Source of the DNA: Nitzschia sp. pyKryTriq1
Lineage: Eukaryota > Bacillariophyta > Bacillariophyceae > Bacillariales > Bacillariaceae
DNA length: 64,000 nucleotides
Direction: 5' to 3'
Assembly (NCBI GenBank): GCA_956465555.1
Contig: OY101120.1
Coordinates: 248,001-312,000, forward strand
The notes below the pieces were generated by a model. That model saw nothing but the letters and a program-made list of their open reading frames with translations. It had not been told where the DNA came from and ran no database searches. Below are positions 50,221 to 60,973 of this stretch, piece by piece; position 1 is the stretch's first letter, and the number at the start of each line of letters is the position of its first letter. A program made the translations under genes and the position numbers.

Positions 50221-51917
50221 ATGATACACTCACTCTTTACATCTCCTAATGATTAACATCTGTTTTGCCTCTTAGCATGTTGCTTTTTTAGCTTTATTAC
50301 GACCTTTAAAAACATGTCTCCTCATTTCAATCTTCATGATTGTCGACTACTACTTTGTGCATAAGGCAAAATTGAAACTGTAGGGGAAAGTGCAGGAACA
50401 AGAGGCCTTGGGAAGCGCATCATCTTGTTTGCCTCTCTAGTAGCAATGACAGTGAAAGGTCTCGTATTATCGCTAAAGAGACAGTTCCCAGAGTTGCCAC
50501 AAAGTATACTTCAGAACATAACAACAAGAGGAAGCTAGAGCAGAGAGAGCACGTAAACACTCAGTTGATGGACAGATGCGAGGATGCATGACAAGAAGAT
50601 GATGATGTTGTTGTGATGATGATTGATGATGATGATTCTTCCTGCTGTTAGATTCATTCTTATTCTTTATTGATACCACCCCGTCTACCGGGGTACGGAG
50701 GCACATTACTTGTGTGCCGGTACGACGACACTGTGCTTGACTACTGAACCTGGTTCACGTCATACCCGCCGGACACCACCCCCACCACGGGAATGTACTT
50801 GTATCATATGTGAATGACTGCCCGGCGGCGACGACACAACAACATCAAAATCGAAATGAGAAGGCAAGAAGGTGCGACATGCAAGTTGAGGACGACAACC
50901 CACCGACTACCGGCGCGCGGGAGAAAAAGTTCGTCTCCATAAATACTCCATGGCACTAATTACCTAACATCAGGGGGATTAAGCCCGACGCCTGCATTAT
51001 TTATGGGGAATCCCAGAGTTCTTGCCAGGCAGGACGAGGAGGCCGGAATGCATGATTGAAGATGGTTGCACGAAGCTGCATTGGGGGAAATACAGTAATG
51101 AAGACGGCGGCTTGATTATTTCTTGCAGGTTGGAACTTCTTGGATGCAATAATCCCTCATCGCGGGGCTTGCATAATAGCGCCGTGCGTGGCGTACATAC
51201 ATATAAAATAAACAATGGCTCGATTTGGCGAATGAGCCACCTCACAGTTTCATGCATCGCTCCGTTCTTGTGGTTGATCTTTCCTCGAGGCAAAGAACCG
51301 CATAATGAGTTCTCTCATCTGAGAATTCAAGCGAATTGTGGCATTCCGATTCCGCGTGCTGCTGTGTTTGCCTTTTACTCGTAGCGAATTCTCTGGATGC
51401 AAGGTGGCCTCATCTAAACTAGTATCAGTTTCTACAGCACGTTAAAAAACGAGAATCACCGCGAAAGAAGGTTTCTTCACATACTGTACGTCACAAGCCT
51501 GCATACATTGGTAGGCAGGGCCCACTCCCACGAAATATGAAGAACGCGAAGGCGTCGAAAGCCGACGATCGGGCAGGCATCAATTAGTTGCAAGAACTTT
51601 TTTCTCCCGATCGAACGCGTAGTGGCGTCTTTTTGCTAGTAGTAGAGTGGGAGAAATACCGGTAGATTGGACAGGCACAACACGCATCGCTTGTTTCTTC
51701 CCTCTCTCCAACCTCTCTTGTTTTCTTCACACTCCTTTCTCCTTCCTAATATACTGGCACGATATCAACCATTGACTGCCTTGACATCAGCGATTGTCTT
51801 TTACATCTTATACAGTAAATCTTACCGCTAGCATTCCCTTGAGCCTCTCCTCTGAGATCCTTCTCTCTCTGAACACGTACATTGACAACATCACTCTCTG
51901 CGACTAACCAAATCAAG
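50221..51917. other. Long intergenic region
   Basis: This stretch holds no supported gene. A 120-codon frame at 51022-51384 lacks ordered motifs. (GAT)n runs occur near 50600-50640 and TACCGGTA near 51657. The last 150 bp are C/T-rich, typical of a promoter and 5' UTR before the gene at 51918. Confidence 0.45.
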
Positions 51918-53597
51918 ATGCATCACAAACTGCTCTCCTCGCGTCTCATGGAAGCCAAGCAAGGTTTCGTTTCTCTTGGATCGGCACCTCCTGTCCGGAG
52001 AAAGGGAGATATGAGCGCTACAATCCGTACCGCAGACCCTACTGCGATCAAGACCACAGATTCGTCTAAGAGTACGAGTAGACCAGGAGCCAGGGAGCAT
52101 GTCCCCTTGAACTCGGGTCTCGCGAAGATCATCAGCCTCGAACTGGCTTCTGACGAGGATTCCACTACAATCATATCGAAACAGCTCAAGGTCTCCGCCC
52201 CCACAAAGGTAGAATCGTCATCTGCTGCTGCACAGACCGCGACGGCATCATCAGTCGCAAGTTCCGAACCACCAAAGCTGCAACCACTGGAATGTCCTGC
52301 CCTTTTGGAGCGAAAGACCGCTCCTCTTGCAGCTGCAACTCCTGTTAAGCAGGCGCAGCAGGTGATCTCTTACAACCGCCACGTACCTCCTCTGTCTAGT
52401 AACGCAACCAGGATGGCGGAAGCGCAAGAAGTTTTGGCACTCTATCAGCAGCAGCAATCGAATCTGCAGGAGCAGATTCAACTCGAGCAGCTTCGACGTA
52501 TGCAGGCGGCTATGCTCCTCTACCAGCATCCTCATGCTGCGACCCTGCAGTCATTACTAGCAAGCCACCATCATGCTGCTGCGAACTTTGCATCCGAAAT
52601 GTTCTCTAATCAAAGACTGTTCCCTCATCTACCACAAGCAACCAACACCGCCGTCCCCCAAAAGGCGGTGGCATCCGAAGGCAAGATTAAGGCAGAACCA
52701 AAGGCTACAGCTTCAGGGACCAGCCCGGGCCTTCTCTCCTTGGCTCCTAAGCGCCCATTGGATGGAACGAATCACAATAAGCCCGTCAGTGAAAGGCCAG
52801 AAGAGTACCAGCACTTGTCCAAGAAGGCCAGAGGAACTCCGGCACAGTTGGCGGTGTCTGTAGCGACTGGGGAGGCGAAGCATTGCCCACCACAAGCACA
52901 AACAAGCAAGGATTCCGACGATCAAAGCCAATATTCTGACGTAGACTTGAATGGTCAACGCTTCCGTCCCTATCAGTACGAACAGTGGACTGAAAAGTTC
53001 CAAGACTTGATCAGCTTTCGAAAGGAAAAGGGTCACTGGTACGTCTTTTTCATTGTTCAAAGACCTCGAATCACTGCCGGTGTTTTTTTCATATGCATTC
53101 TCACTCGTTCTTATCTTCTACCTTGCAGCCAAGTTCCGCATACCTACAAGGAAAATCCAGCACTGGCTCGTTGGGTCAAACGCCAGCGCTATCAGTACAA
53201 GCTCAAGGTGGATGGTAAAATGTCCACCATGACAGACGAACGAATCACCTTATTGGAGAATATTGGATTCATTTGGGATTCTCATGCCGCAGCTTGGGCA
53301 GAAAAGCTCTATGAACTCAAGGATTTTACTCGTCGTCGGGGACATTGCAACGTACCTAGCACATTCCCCGAAAATCCGCAATTGGCAACTTGGGTCAAGT
53401 GCCAGAGACGCCAGTACAAGTTGCTAAGAGATGACAAAGTTAGCAATATGACTGTCGACCGAATCCTGGAGCTTGAAAAGGTGGGCTTTGTCTGGGAAGT
53501 TCGCAAGACGGTGGACAGTAGTAGCTTTTTGCCCCCGGGGATGGGTCGCATGAAAGTTGCCGCGATTGCCGCCACCAAGGCGAGTAAGGCTGCCTAA
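51918..53597 (+). CDS. Helicase-associated (HA) domain protein
   Basis: Exons 51918-53038 and 53129-53597 are joined across a 90-bp intron (GTACGT...TTGCAG) that splits a Cys codon and restores 'KEKGHC|QVPHTYKENP'. The product is 529 residues from ATG 51918 (MHHKLLSSRLMEAKQG). The first 360 residues are Ser/Ala/Gln-rich with a Gln/Leu helix ('MAEAQEVLALYQQQQSNLQE', shown in part) and a basic patch. Two helicase-associated domains (PF03457) follow at about 355-425 and 430-495: 'YEQWTEKFQDLISFR', 'NPALARWVKRQRYQYKL' and 'LYELKDFTRRRGHCNVPS', 'NPQLATWVKCQRRQYKLL'. HA domains probably bind nucleic acid; no helicase core is present, as is common in diatoms. The intron has no stop and a length divisible by three. 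Confidence 0.88.
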   Translation: MHHKLLSSRLMEAKQGFVSLGSAPPVRRKGDMSATIRTADPTAIKTTDSSKSTSRPGAREHVPLNSGLAKIISLELASDEDSTTIISKQLKVSAPTKVESSSAAAQTATASSVASSEPPKLQPLECPALLERKTAPLAAATPVKQAQQVISYNRHVPPLSSNATRMAEAQEVLALYQQQQSNLQEQIQLEQLRRMQAAMLLYQHPHAATLQSLLASHHHAAANFASEMFSNQRLFPHLPQATNTAVPQKAVASEGKIKAEPKATASGTSPGLLSLAPKRPLDGTNHNKPVSERPEEYQHLSKKARGTPAQLAVSVATGEAKHCPPQAQTSKDSDDQSQYSDVDLNGQRFRPYQYEQWTEKFQDLISFRKEKGHWYVFFIVQRPRITAGVFFICILTRSYLLPCSQVPHTYKENPALARWVKRQRYQYKLKVDGKMSTMTDERITLLENIGFIWDSHAAAWAEKLYELKDFTRRRGHCNVPSTFPENPQLATWVKCQRRQYKLLRDDKVSNMTVDRILELEKVGFVWEVRKTVDSSSFLPPGMGRMKVAAIAATKASKAA

Positions 53598-54023
53598 GCA
53601 AAGGCAAACAAAAAGATGCGTCTGCTGCCGCGATCCATTCGTCATTTTTTGATTCTATAGAGAGATTGATTGTGACTTGTGAAAACAAGATGCTCGGGAA
53701 TTCAAATGGCCTCGTGTTGTTGCCAGCTCTCTTCTCGGATTCAAGGAAGAATGGTTCGAGACGTCGTGGTCTCCACCTCCCTCTTTCGCTACCATTTCGA
53801 TTTTGTTCAATATAATATGATAGAGTGCATATTTATATATTATGATTGTGGTATTGCGTACGTGATGGTTGTGCTCTTACTCTGAAGTTTTCTCACAGAG
53901 AGCAACTGGCTAGCTCTAGAATACTCGTAGGAGCAAGGTCTATTGCTGCATCAGATAGACAACATGCGCAAGAATTACGACTACGTTATAACATTATGGC
54001 TACATTCAACCAAACTGGTGATC
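53598..54023. other. Convergent intergenic region
   Basis: This 426-bp spacer between two stop codons is A/T-rich near 53810-53880. No gene is seen; it contains the two 3' UTRs. Confidence 0.4.
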
Positions 54024-55120
54024 TTACTCCATGGTCGAAGCCATCTTTCCTTCCTTCAAATGTCCAGAAGTAGTAGTGGCTGGCGACTTCTCAGCAGGAG
54101 CAGAAGAAGACGAAGAAGAAAACATGGTAGCGGCCCATCGTTTCAAGATTTGTGCTTGATATTCTGCATCCGAATGACACAGTGCTGGTGCTCCCTCCTT
54201 GACGGCCTTGGTCTCTTCCCGTTTCCATTGTCGATGTTCCATACGTCGTTCATGGGCGGCCTGGATCTGCTGCTTGTATTTGGCGCGAATTTTCCTCACT
54301 GCCTTCCAACGCACGGCTTGTCGTTTGAGATTCCGAGTCCCCCGTTTGCCCTCTCGTTTTGGGAGTGTCTTAAAGGCCAGTTGTAACAATTCTTGCGTTT
54401 CTTCGGGAGAATACCGAATCGCAGGAAACTTGCTGCTACTGCTGCTGCCAGAGGAGGGTGCTTGATAGTTGGGATCCAATTGTTGAAGAAGTTCGAGTTC
54501 GCGGGCTTTGCGATTCCGGGCTTGTTTTCCACCTTTGGATTTCTTCATAATATGGGCAGCTGTGACTTGTCCCGTCTGGAATCCATCGACGCGAATGGAT
54601 TGTTGGAATTTGACCCATTCCTGGTGTTGCAAAAAAGGTTGTTGAATATCAGTCGCTTCGGACGGTTCCTACACAAATTACATGGAAAGAAGAAGAAGTA
54701 TGAGAACGATCGAATGTGCTAGAGAAGGGAGACGATAAAAGTACTGCACTACATGCGTATCTGCATGTTGTGGTAACCGCAACTCTTTCGGAAACCCATT
54801 CTAAAGGAGTTGTCGTGTAGGTGCACTTCAAGCACTTTGTACGTGCGGACTGGACTCACCGTTGTTGTTGCAGAAGTAGATTTCGCCTTACTACTTGTAC
54901 TGGTACTAGCATCTTTGCCATCTGTCGCCAAACTTCGCATCGCAATGAATTGGTGCGACACAGGTGTAGTGGCAGTACTACTTCCAGTTGTTATTGTCGG
55001 CTTTCCTGCCGCTGCCGCCAGGGAAGCAAGACTTCTGGTGCCACTACTCCTTGTCGCGCCGCTCAAGTGTGATGTCAATAATTGTCTCGTCAACCGGGCC
55101 ACTGATGAAGAGCTAAACAT
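54024..55120 (-). CDS. Probable mitochondrial protein of unknown function
   Basis: Exon 1 (54860-55120) and exon 2 (54024-54668) are joined by a 191-bp phase-0 intron (GTGAGT...GTGTAG), giving 301 residues. The N-terminus 'MFSSSSVARLTRQLLTSHLS' is rich in Ser, Arg and Leu and lacks acidic residues, a typical mitochondrial presequence. Exon 2 is very basic and helical: 'HQEWVKFQQSIRVDGFQTGQ', 'MKKSKGGKQARNRKARELEL', 'YSPEETQELLQLAFKTLP' and 'RMEHRQWKREETKAVKEG'. The Arg/Lys-rich helices would suit a mitoribosome-associated or RNA-binding protein, but I recognise no family and this is only a suggestion from composition. Confidence 0.72.
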
Positions 55121-55139
55121 GATTGATTATTTAGATTTC

Positions 55140-55171
<32 letters not shown>

Positions 55172-55732
55172 GGGGAGTGGGTGCAATGAATCAATGGGAA
55201 GCTATGGGTGTTTCATGTTGCTTGTAGGGCGATATTTCAGCTACGAGTACGTATCATATGTATTTCTACGGTCGGCGGGGCTCGTTGCGGCGGGCCGCGG
55301 GCCGCACCATTGTCGCTTGATGCGTTTTACGTGTTATTTTTTTCTGGTCGCGATCGCTCTCCTCTCCATACACGTACGACGGATAGACGATTGGACGACT
55401 CATTGGAATCAAATTTCGAAATGCATCCGTTGAGAGAGCGAGAGTTTATCGAGCGAAAACAATAAGGCAGCCTCGTTCGAACGCAAATGACCCATTTTCG
55501 TGTAGAATCCCAGTATACTTTTTACACAACGCATTGGCCCGTCATCGGGAAAAAGAAGAAAGAAGTGGAAAGATAAAGAGGCCGATCTTATTGCGTCTAT
55601 CTATCCAAGAGTCAAAAAAGTGATTCTCATTACGTACTTGTCCTCTCTTTCTGTCTGTCTCTCTACACTTTTCCTCTGCATCATCGCTTTTTTAATCGTG
55701 GTTTGTTTATGCACGTTATCGAGCACATTATC
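55121..55732. other. Divergent intergenic region
   Basis: This 612-bp spacer begins with a (GTT)n run (about 55141-55172) next to the minus-strand start codon. No gene or palindrome cluster was found. The GOLD-domain frame could start at ATG 55709 instead of 55733. Confidence 0.4.
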
Positions 55733-56821
55733 ATGGCGGAAAAAGAAGCACAACAACAGCAACAAAAGGCGGCGAACGCAGCAACCACCGCCACAAAAAC
55801 CACCGACCCCAAACGCTTGCAAGCCATGGAGGCCAAGGCGGTGGCGGAAGCCACAGCCACTGCCGATGCCTCGTACATTCCCAGTGCTTCTCTTTTGAAC
55901 GCTCCCACAGCAGCCCCTCTTCTCAAGCAAGTGGACGGACCATCGTTGCAGTCATATGAAGGCAAAGAATCGGTCTATGTCGGACGAAGTGTGCCCGTGG
56001 CGGCGGGGGGAACGCTCAAAGTGCCCATTCAAGTGTCGGCTCCCGGAAGTGTGGTAGAATATGCGGTAGAAAATAAGACACATGACTTTGCGTTTGGAAT
56101 CACGGCGGAGCGAGAAGAAGGAATAACCATTGTCAAGGTGCGTTCGTTGGTGCTTCGTGCTTCGTTGAATGATACGTTGTTCTGCTGGAAGAAGATAGTT
56201 GGTAGAGTGCATACTGTACTTATACTTCTATCAGCCAGCAGTTCCCTTTCTTGTCGGTTCTTGACTTGTTTTTTTATTTGCTAATTGCTCACACTCCTTT
56301 CTTCTTTTCATTTGTTGTGATCGAACTTGCTTTTCTGCTACATACTATCGAACTTACGAATACTTTAGGAAGTAGAACGGGTCGACGCCAGTAAAACGGC
56401 AATCACTGGCAAATTCTTGGTCGGTAGCGTCCCTTGTTTGATCCAGTTTAGCTTTGAAAATGATTATTCTTGGTACCGTGAAAAAGTCGTTAGCTACCGA
56501 GTCACCGTCACACCACCCTCCTTGGATACCCTCAAGGCGGGACGCCGAAGACGCGCCAAGGCTTGCCTCAAGGCCGTGGCGGAAGACGTCAAGAGTGCCA
56601 ACAAACGATATTCCAGTGCGACAGAACAAAAGGTGGCCATAGAAAAGGAACTGGATGCCTTGTATGCACAAATTGAACAAAAAAAGAAGGCACTGGCTGT
56701 CGTCAAGAAGGAAGAGGCGTGGCTCAAGGAGCGAGTTGCTCTCCGGGAGGCACAAACCAAGGCATTGCAACAACGCTTAGATGAAGGATGGGCGGATGAA
56801 AAGGAAGATAAAAAACAATGA
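55733..56821 (+). CDS. GOLD-domain protein with C-terminal coiled coil
   Basis: Exons 55733-56137 and 56369-56821 are joined in phase 0 by a 231-bp intron (GTGCGT...TTTAG), giving 285 residues. An Ala/Gln-rich N-terminus is followed by a GOLD beta-domain (about 85-180): 'TLKVPIQVSAPGSVVEYAVE', 'THDFAFGITAE', and, after the join, 'KTAITGKFLVGSVPCLIQFS' (shown in part) and 'NDYSWYREKVVSYRVTV'. A charged coiled coil (about 190-275) ends the protein. GOLD domains occur in p24 cargo receptors and Sec14-like lipid-transfer proteins. There is no signal peptide or membrane helix, so it resembles the cytosolic GOLD proteins. An upstream in-frame ATG (55709) would add eight residues. Confidence 0.85.
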
Positions 56822-57475
56822 TCGATCGATCAATCAATGATGATGAATGTGGAATGTTGAATGTGTGTGTGAGAGAGATTGAGTGAGAGAGAGGGGGGGG
56901 GGGGGGACTAGTAGATGATCCCTGCATAAAAGCCGACCTATGTCCTCGTTTTGTGTGAAATCAAAATGTCATCGGATCGCACTTGTAGTATGAGATGTTT
57001 ATCCTTTAGATTATTGCTGATTCGTGCTTATATCGTGGCATGTGTATTGCGTATTTTAGCTAATGGCTGGTTGGGGCCCAAAGCACCGCCATGCATTTAT
57101 TAGTGGCATAGTTCCGCTTTGTACAAAACCCACAACGCCTACTCTCTAGCAGGAGTTGAGAGGCTCTCGTTCGCCTATCGATCGTAGACCTGATGAGCCG
57201 ACGACCACGCGCAGCAAAACTGAATCAAATCAGCACTCTACTCGGAAATGTAAACGTAGACAAAGAATTCTATACTATGTAGCCAAGGCGCGCTGCGCCT
57301 CTCGAATAGCGAGTGGAGATAGAGAGGACTGACTGAGTGCCCACCGTACCGTACGTGTACCGATACGCTCTTACGGATTCAATCCAAATCGATCATGGTC
57401 GGTCATCATTCCATTCCCGCCTTCTTGGTTTGCCTGGTGCCCGCCTAGTAGTAGTATACGACCTACTCGTACCTT
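56822..57475. other. Convergent intergenic region with G14 run
   Basis: This 654-bp spacer has GA repeats leading into a run of 14 G at 56893-56906 shortly after the GOLD-gene stop. A short inverted repeat AGGCGC-GCT-GCGCCT lies at 57286-57300. No gene is seen. Confidence 0.5.
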
Positions 57476-58811
57476 TTAGGCCGTCAAATCCTTCCAAGTC
57501 TTTTGAAGTAATTCCAGGAACTTGGCATTTTCTTCGGCTGTGCCTATTGTCACACGGATACATTCATCGCAATGAATTTCATTACCACGGAATCGAGTCA
57601 CAACTCCCGCGTCTGCCATGGTCTTGTACAAATCATTGGCCTTTTGTTGGACACGGAATAACAAAAAGTTGGCGTCAGACGGGTACACCTTTTCAACAAA
57701 GTCCAAGGCCTCCAACTGTTTTGCCACTAGCGATCGTTGCTCCAAAATACCCGCAATATTCTTTTCCAATGTGGCGATGGAACCCATGGCATTCATGGCA
57801 ACCTCGCTGGTCAATGAGTTGACATTATAGGGAGCCTTGACATTATTCATGAGCTGAATCACGTCGGGAGGTCCCAAGCAAAACCCGCAACGAATGCCGG
57901 CCAAACCAAAGGCTTTGGAGAGGGTTTGCAAGACCACAATATTGGGGTATTTCTGAATCAGTTCAATGGCAGTGCCTTGATCCGAAAAGTCGACATAGGC
58001 TTCGTCAACGACGACCAAACCTTGATATTGGCTAGTGGCCGAGGCCACTTTTTCGATTTCTGCCAGTGGAATGGCCTTGCAGGTAGGGTTTCCTGGACTG
58101 CAAATAAATAACAACTTTGTCTTTTCCGAAACAGCAGCCAACATCTGTGGATTTGGACACACAATCATTGATATCAGTAAAGAGAGAACACGCCAAACAA
58201 AGTCATACTCTGAGTTGCTGCCGCGAAACAGTAGCGTGTTTTTTGGTAGCACCAGCACCAGCACCAGCACCACCAGCAGCACCATCCAAGAAGCAAGTAG
58301 TGTTTCGTACCTCTGGGATTCGCAAGTCAAAGTCTTCTGTCAAGGGAACGCTATTGATGGAAACATCATTGACCTTGGCGCAAACCTTGTACATTCCATA
58401 AGTGGGAGGAGTAATCAGGATTTCATCTCGCGCCGGCTGACAAAAGATACGCATCAGCATGTCGATCGCCTCGTCCGATCCTACACCCACAAAGATGTTC
58501 GCAGGTGTCAATCCGTGCCCACGGTACTTAGCGTAGAGCTCTTTCAAGGCAATCTGGTAGGGATCTGGGTACCGCTCGAGTGCGTTGGAGTTGTCGTAGG
58601 GATCCAAATTCTTGGACGGCAACGAAGTGGGGCCAAATGCATTTTCGTTGGCATCGAGCAAGACACCCTCGGAATAGTCATCTCGGGCGCAGCGATAGGG
58701 CTGAAGTTCCAAAATGTTCTTCCTAGCAATCTTGGCGGCAATCCCAGGGGCAGAATCGCATTTCTTCTCTTCTCCAGTCATTAATTTCTGTTTCTTTTGT
58801 TCGCCCGGCAT
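57476..58811 (-). CDS. Histidinol-phosphate aminotransferase
   Basis: Exon 1 (58311-58811) and exon 2 (57476-58144) are joined by a 166-bp phase-0 intron (GTACGA...CCACAG), giving 389 residues from ATG 58811 (MPGEQKKQK). The join reads 'DFDLRIPE|MLAAVSEKTKLLFICSPGNP' (shown in parts). Family features are 'LLDANENAFGP' near the N-terminus, 'LERYPDPYQIALKELYA', 'VGVGSDEAIDMLMRIF', 'VVVDEAYVDF', and the PLP lysine in 'TLSKAFGLAGIRCGF' (about K244). The end 'IRVTIGTAEENAKFLELLQ' is typical of HisC. The enzyme transfers an amino group from glutamate to imidazole-acetol phosphate in histidine synthesis. The frame continues upstream to 59231 with other ATGs (one at 58958, MVHWFRVVF), so a targeting extension is possible. 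Confidence 0.93.
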
Positions 58812-60040
58812 GATGTGAATGTTGTTGTTGTTGTTGTTTCGACGATTTTGTAGCGGTTGGAGTTCTGCTTTGAACGTTTCGTTCTCGTTGCTGCGAGGAG
58901 AAGAATCGTCGTAGATCGAAAGTAATGTTGCGAATACTACTCGAAACCAGTGGACCATGCAATGGATTATAACTTGTAACGATGGATTCGACAGTAAGAT
59001 CATGCAGTCTGCCGTCGAGAGGGGAGCGACGGAAGGTTGTCTGTTGTCTACTCCGTCCGTCCCACCACTCATTTTGGTAAATGCAAAATACGATGCCTTT
59101 AGATGATGTGGGTCAACGTTTGGGGCCAATAAAAGCGTGACGTGCAAATGCATCATCAGCAAATCACGAAAAAGATTTGGATGGACGGCACGCGCACACA
59201 CGAGATTGGGGGTACGACCCATTCGACTCACATTTTAAAATAAAAAGTCCGAAAAAATCTTCAGCACGTGTTTTTCACGTGCTGAACTTGAAGCCGCCAG
59301 ATGATGGGCTGTTGGCATTCAGGTGGCATCGTCAGCATGACGCAAACGAGAACATGTCCAATCTACTTCATTTCTACAGGTACGTACGTACACGAAAGTA
59401 ATGATCGGATGATTTCCAGATGATTCGATGCGTCAACGCAACAACTACTGGTACGTACGGTACTTGTACTGTTCGTACTGTGCTGGTCCAGTACCTGGTA
59501 CCTGGTACTCTCACCCGTTCGTTGGAGTGTTTTGCTCTTCAGCTGTGGTGAAAAGCGAAGGTGCTATTATTGTGCGGGTGCCGTAGCTTTTACGTATATT
59601 CAGTACTGGTGGTGGGGAGGTGAGTGCCAAGAGAGAGGCCCGTCTTACCAACTGCAAGAATGACCGTCGGTATCTGTACCGGTACCGGTAGCCTGTGCCA
59701 CAGGTACTAGTAGCGAGAGGAGAGGAGAGAGGAGAATGATGCTGCTCTACTACTACTGAACAACAACATCATCATCATCATCATCAACAACAACAACACC
59801 AACAACCGGTTGAGACATGTCTTCGCTTTACTCTGAAGTAGAGCTCCTCAGAAAGATGGGGAATCAGGATTTGATAGTCTACTAGGTAGTCACTAAAGAG
59901 AGTGTCTACTGTATATCCTTAAAAAGTATAGAACAACAATATTGTCTTAAAAATTTACAAGAATTTGTGCTGTGCAAAAAGAATTTGATATCTTTCTTTA
60001 ATATCTAGTTGCTGATTTCCACCGTTATTCCCCCGGCGAA
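58812..60040. other. Intergenic region between two minus-strand genes
   Basis: This 1.23-kb spacer holds an 11-bp-arm hairpin at 59260-59286, GTAC palindromes near 59450-59510, 'TACCGGTACCGGTA' near 59676, and ATC/AAC trinucleotide runs near 59765-59810. The part left of 59231 may be 5' coding sequence or leader of the aminotransferase gene. Confidence 0.5.
59260..59286. repeat. Inverted repeat TTCAGCACGTG-T5-CACGTGCTGAA
   Basis: Two perfect 11-bp arms flank five T residues, and each arm contains the G-box word CACGTG. It lies about 30 bp upstream of the longest possible aminotransferase frame and about 450 bp from the chosen start. Confidence 0.85.
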
Positions 60041-60973
60041 TTACATGCTCCTTCCGCTGTCCATGGACATGTATCCAGGCTGGTTAGAGCCAGAGTTTTG
60101 AGACAGCAGTAGACTGAGCAGAGTTGGATTCAAAGCAGAGTTGTTATTTCCAGAGTCTAGGGCTGCGCCAAAGTTTCCTCCCCGAAGCAAAGCAGCCAAC
60201 GGATTCTGTTGCGGAGGTGCGTGTGCTTGGGGGTTCAGCAGTTGCGCCAGAGCAGGGTTCGCCGAGACCAGACCTAGAAGTGAGAGTAGCTGTTGCTCTT
60301 GAGAGGGCACCGAGGGGGGAGGAGGAGCTCCGCCTTGAGCTTGGACGAGAGCATTTAACAGCAGAGCTGCCATATTCTGCGGCGGTGGCGGGGCCATAGA
60401 GGGCTGATGTTGCTGAGGCAAGGGAAGAGGAAGCTGCGCCGGGGCAGCAGGAGGGTTCTGGGCCAGCATGGACTGAACCGCTGCTTTCTTGTGTTCCAGA
60501 AATTCCTTCTCTTCCTTGATCTTCTGGATGAGGCCACGAATCTCATCGTTCTCATCCTTGAGCTTGCTATTTTCTTGTTGGAGCTTGAGCTTCGCATTGC
60601 GGAAGTGGTCCATTCGAAGCTTCTCGCGTTCTCGAGTTCGACGAGAGCTAACGCGGCTTGCAAGACGCTTCTTCTCGAGCTCCTCTGGGGTGTCACCGGG
60701 GTTTTCCTCCTCATCAACAACAGTTCCTCCTTCAGAAGAGGGGCAGGTCTTCTGGAGCTTGGAAGGGTTCTCTCGCGACGAATCATCGCTAACCATGTGG
60801 ACAGGGGAGCGTTTCTTCGGGGGGACCTTGCGGGGAGACGGCTTTGCGGCTTCCTCCTCCTCGCCAGCGCTGCACTCCTTCACTGATTTCTTGTACCTTT
60901 CAATGGCCTGCGAGAAGAAGTCGAGGAAGTCGTTCTGCCTTGTAGTAGACTGTTCAGATGATGGAAGCACCAT
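60041..60973 (-). CDS. bZIP transcription factor
   Basis: From ATG 60973 (MVLPSSEQSTTRQ) a single exon encodes 310 residues. The basic region and zipper lie at about residues 100-160: 'KKRLASRVSSRRTREREKLR' followed by 'FRNAKLKLQQENSKLKDEND' and a Leu/Ile heptad pattern. Aligned with the usual N-R-x-S-A-x-R-S-R-x-R basic region, this protein has S-R-V-S-S-R-R-T-R-E-R, so the normally invariant Asn is Ser. An acidic/basic N-terminus with 'PSPRKVPPKKRSPVHM' probably holds a nuclear signal. The C-terminal half is Pro/Gln/Leu-rich ('LLLNALVQAQGG', 'LLGLVSANPALAQLLN'), a likely activation domain. The frame extends upstream through hydrophobic residues, but without a good reason to use it. Confidence 0.88.
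   Translation of the reverse strand: MVLPSSEQSTTRQNDFLDFFSQAIERYKKSVKECSAGEEEEAAKPSPRKVPPKKRSPVHMVSDDSSRENPSKLQKTCPSSEGGTVVDEEENPGDTPEELEKKRLASRVSSRRTREREKLRMDHFRNAKLKLQQENSKLKDENDEIRGLIQKIKEEKEFLEHKKAAVQSMLAQNPPAAPAQLPLPLPQQHQPSMAPPPPQNMAALLLNALVQAQGGAPPPPSVPSQEQQLLSLLGLVSANPALAQLLNPQAHAPPQQNPLAALLRGGNFGAALDSGNNNSALNPTLLSLLLSQNSGSNQPGYMSMDSGRSM

Noticed and set aside
51022-51384. 120-codon plus-strand ORF
   Set aside because: No ordered motif; an antisense frame is equally long.
58812-59231. Extended N-terminus of histidinol-phosphate aminotransferase
   Set aside because: In-frame and open, but low conservation and an Asn run near the junction; kept as a possible targeting extension only.
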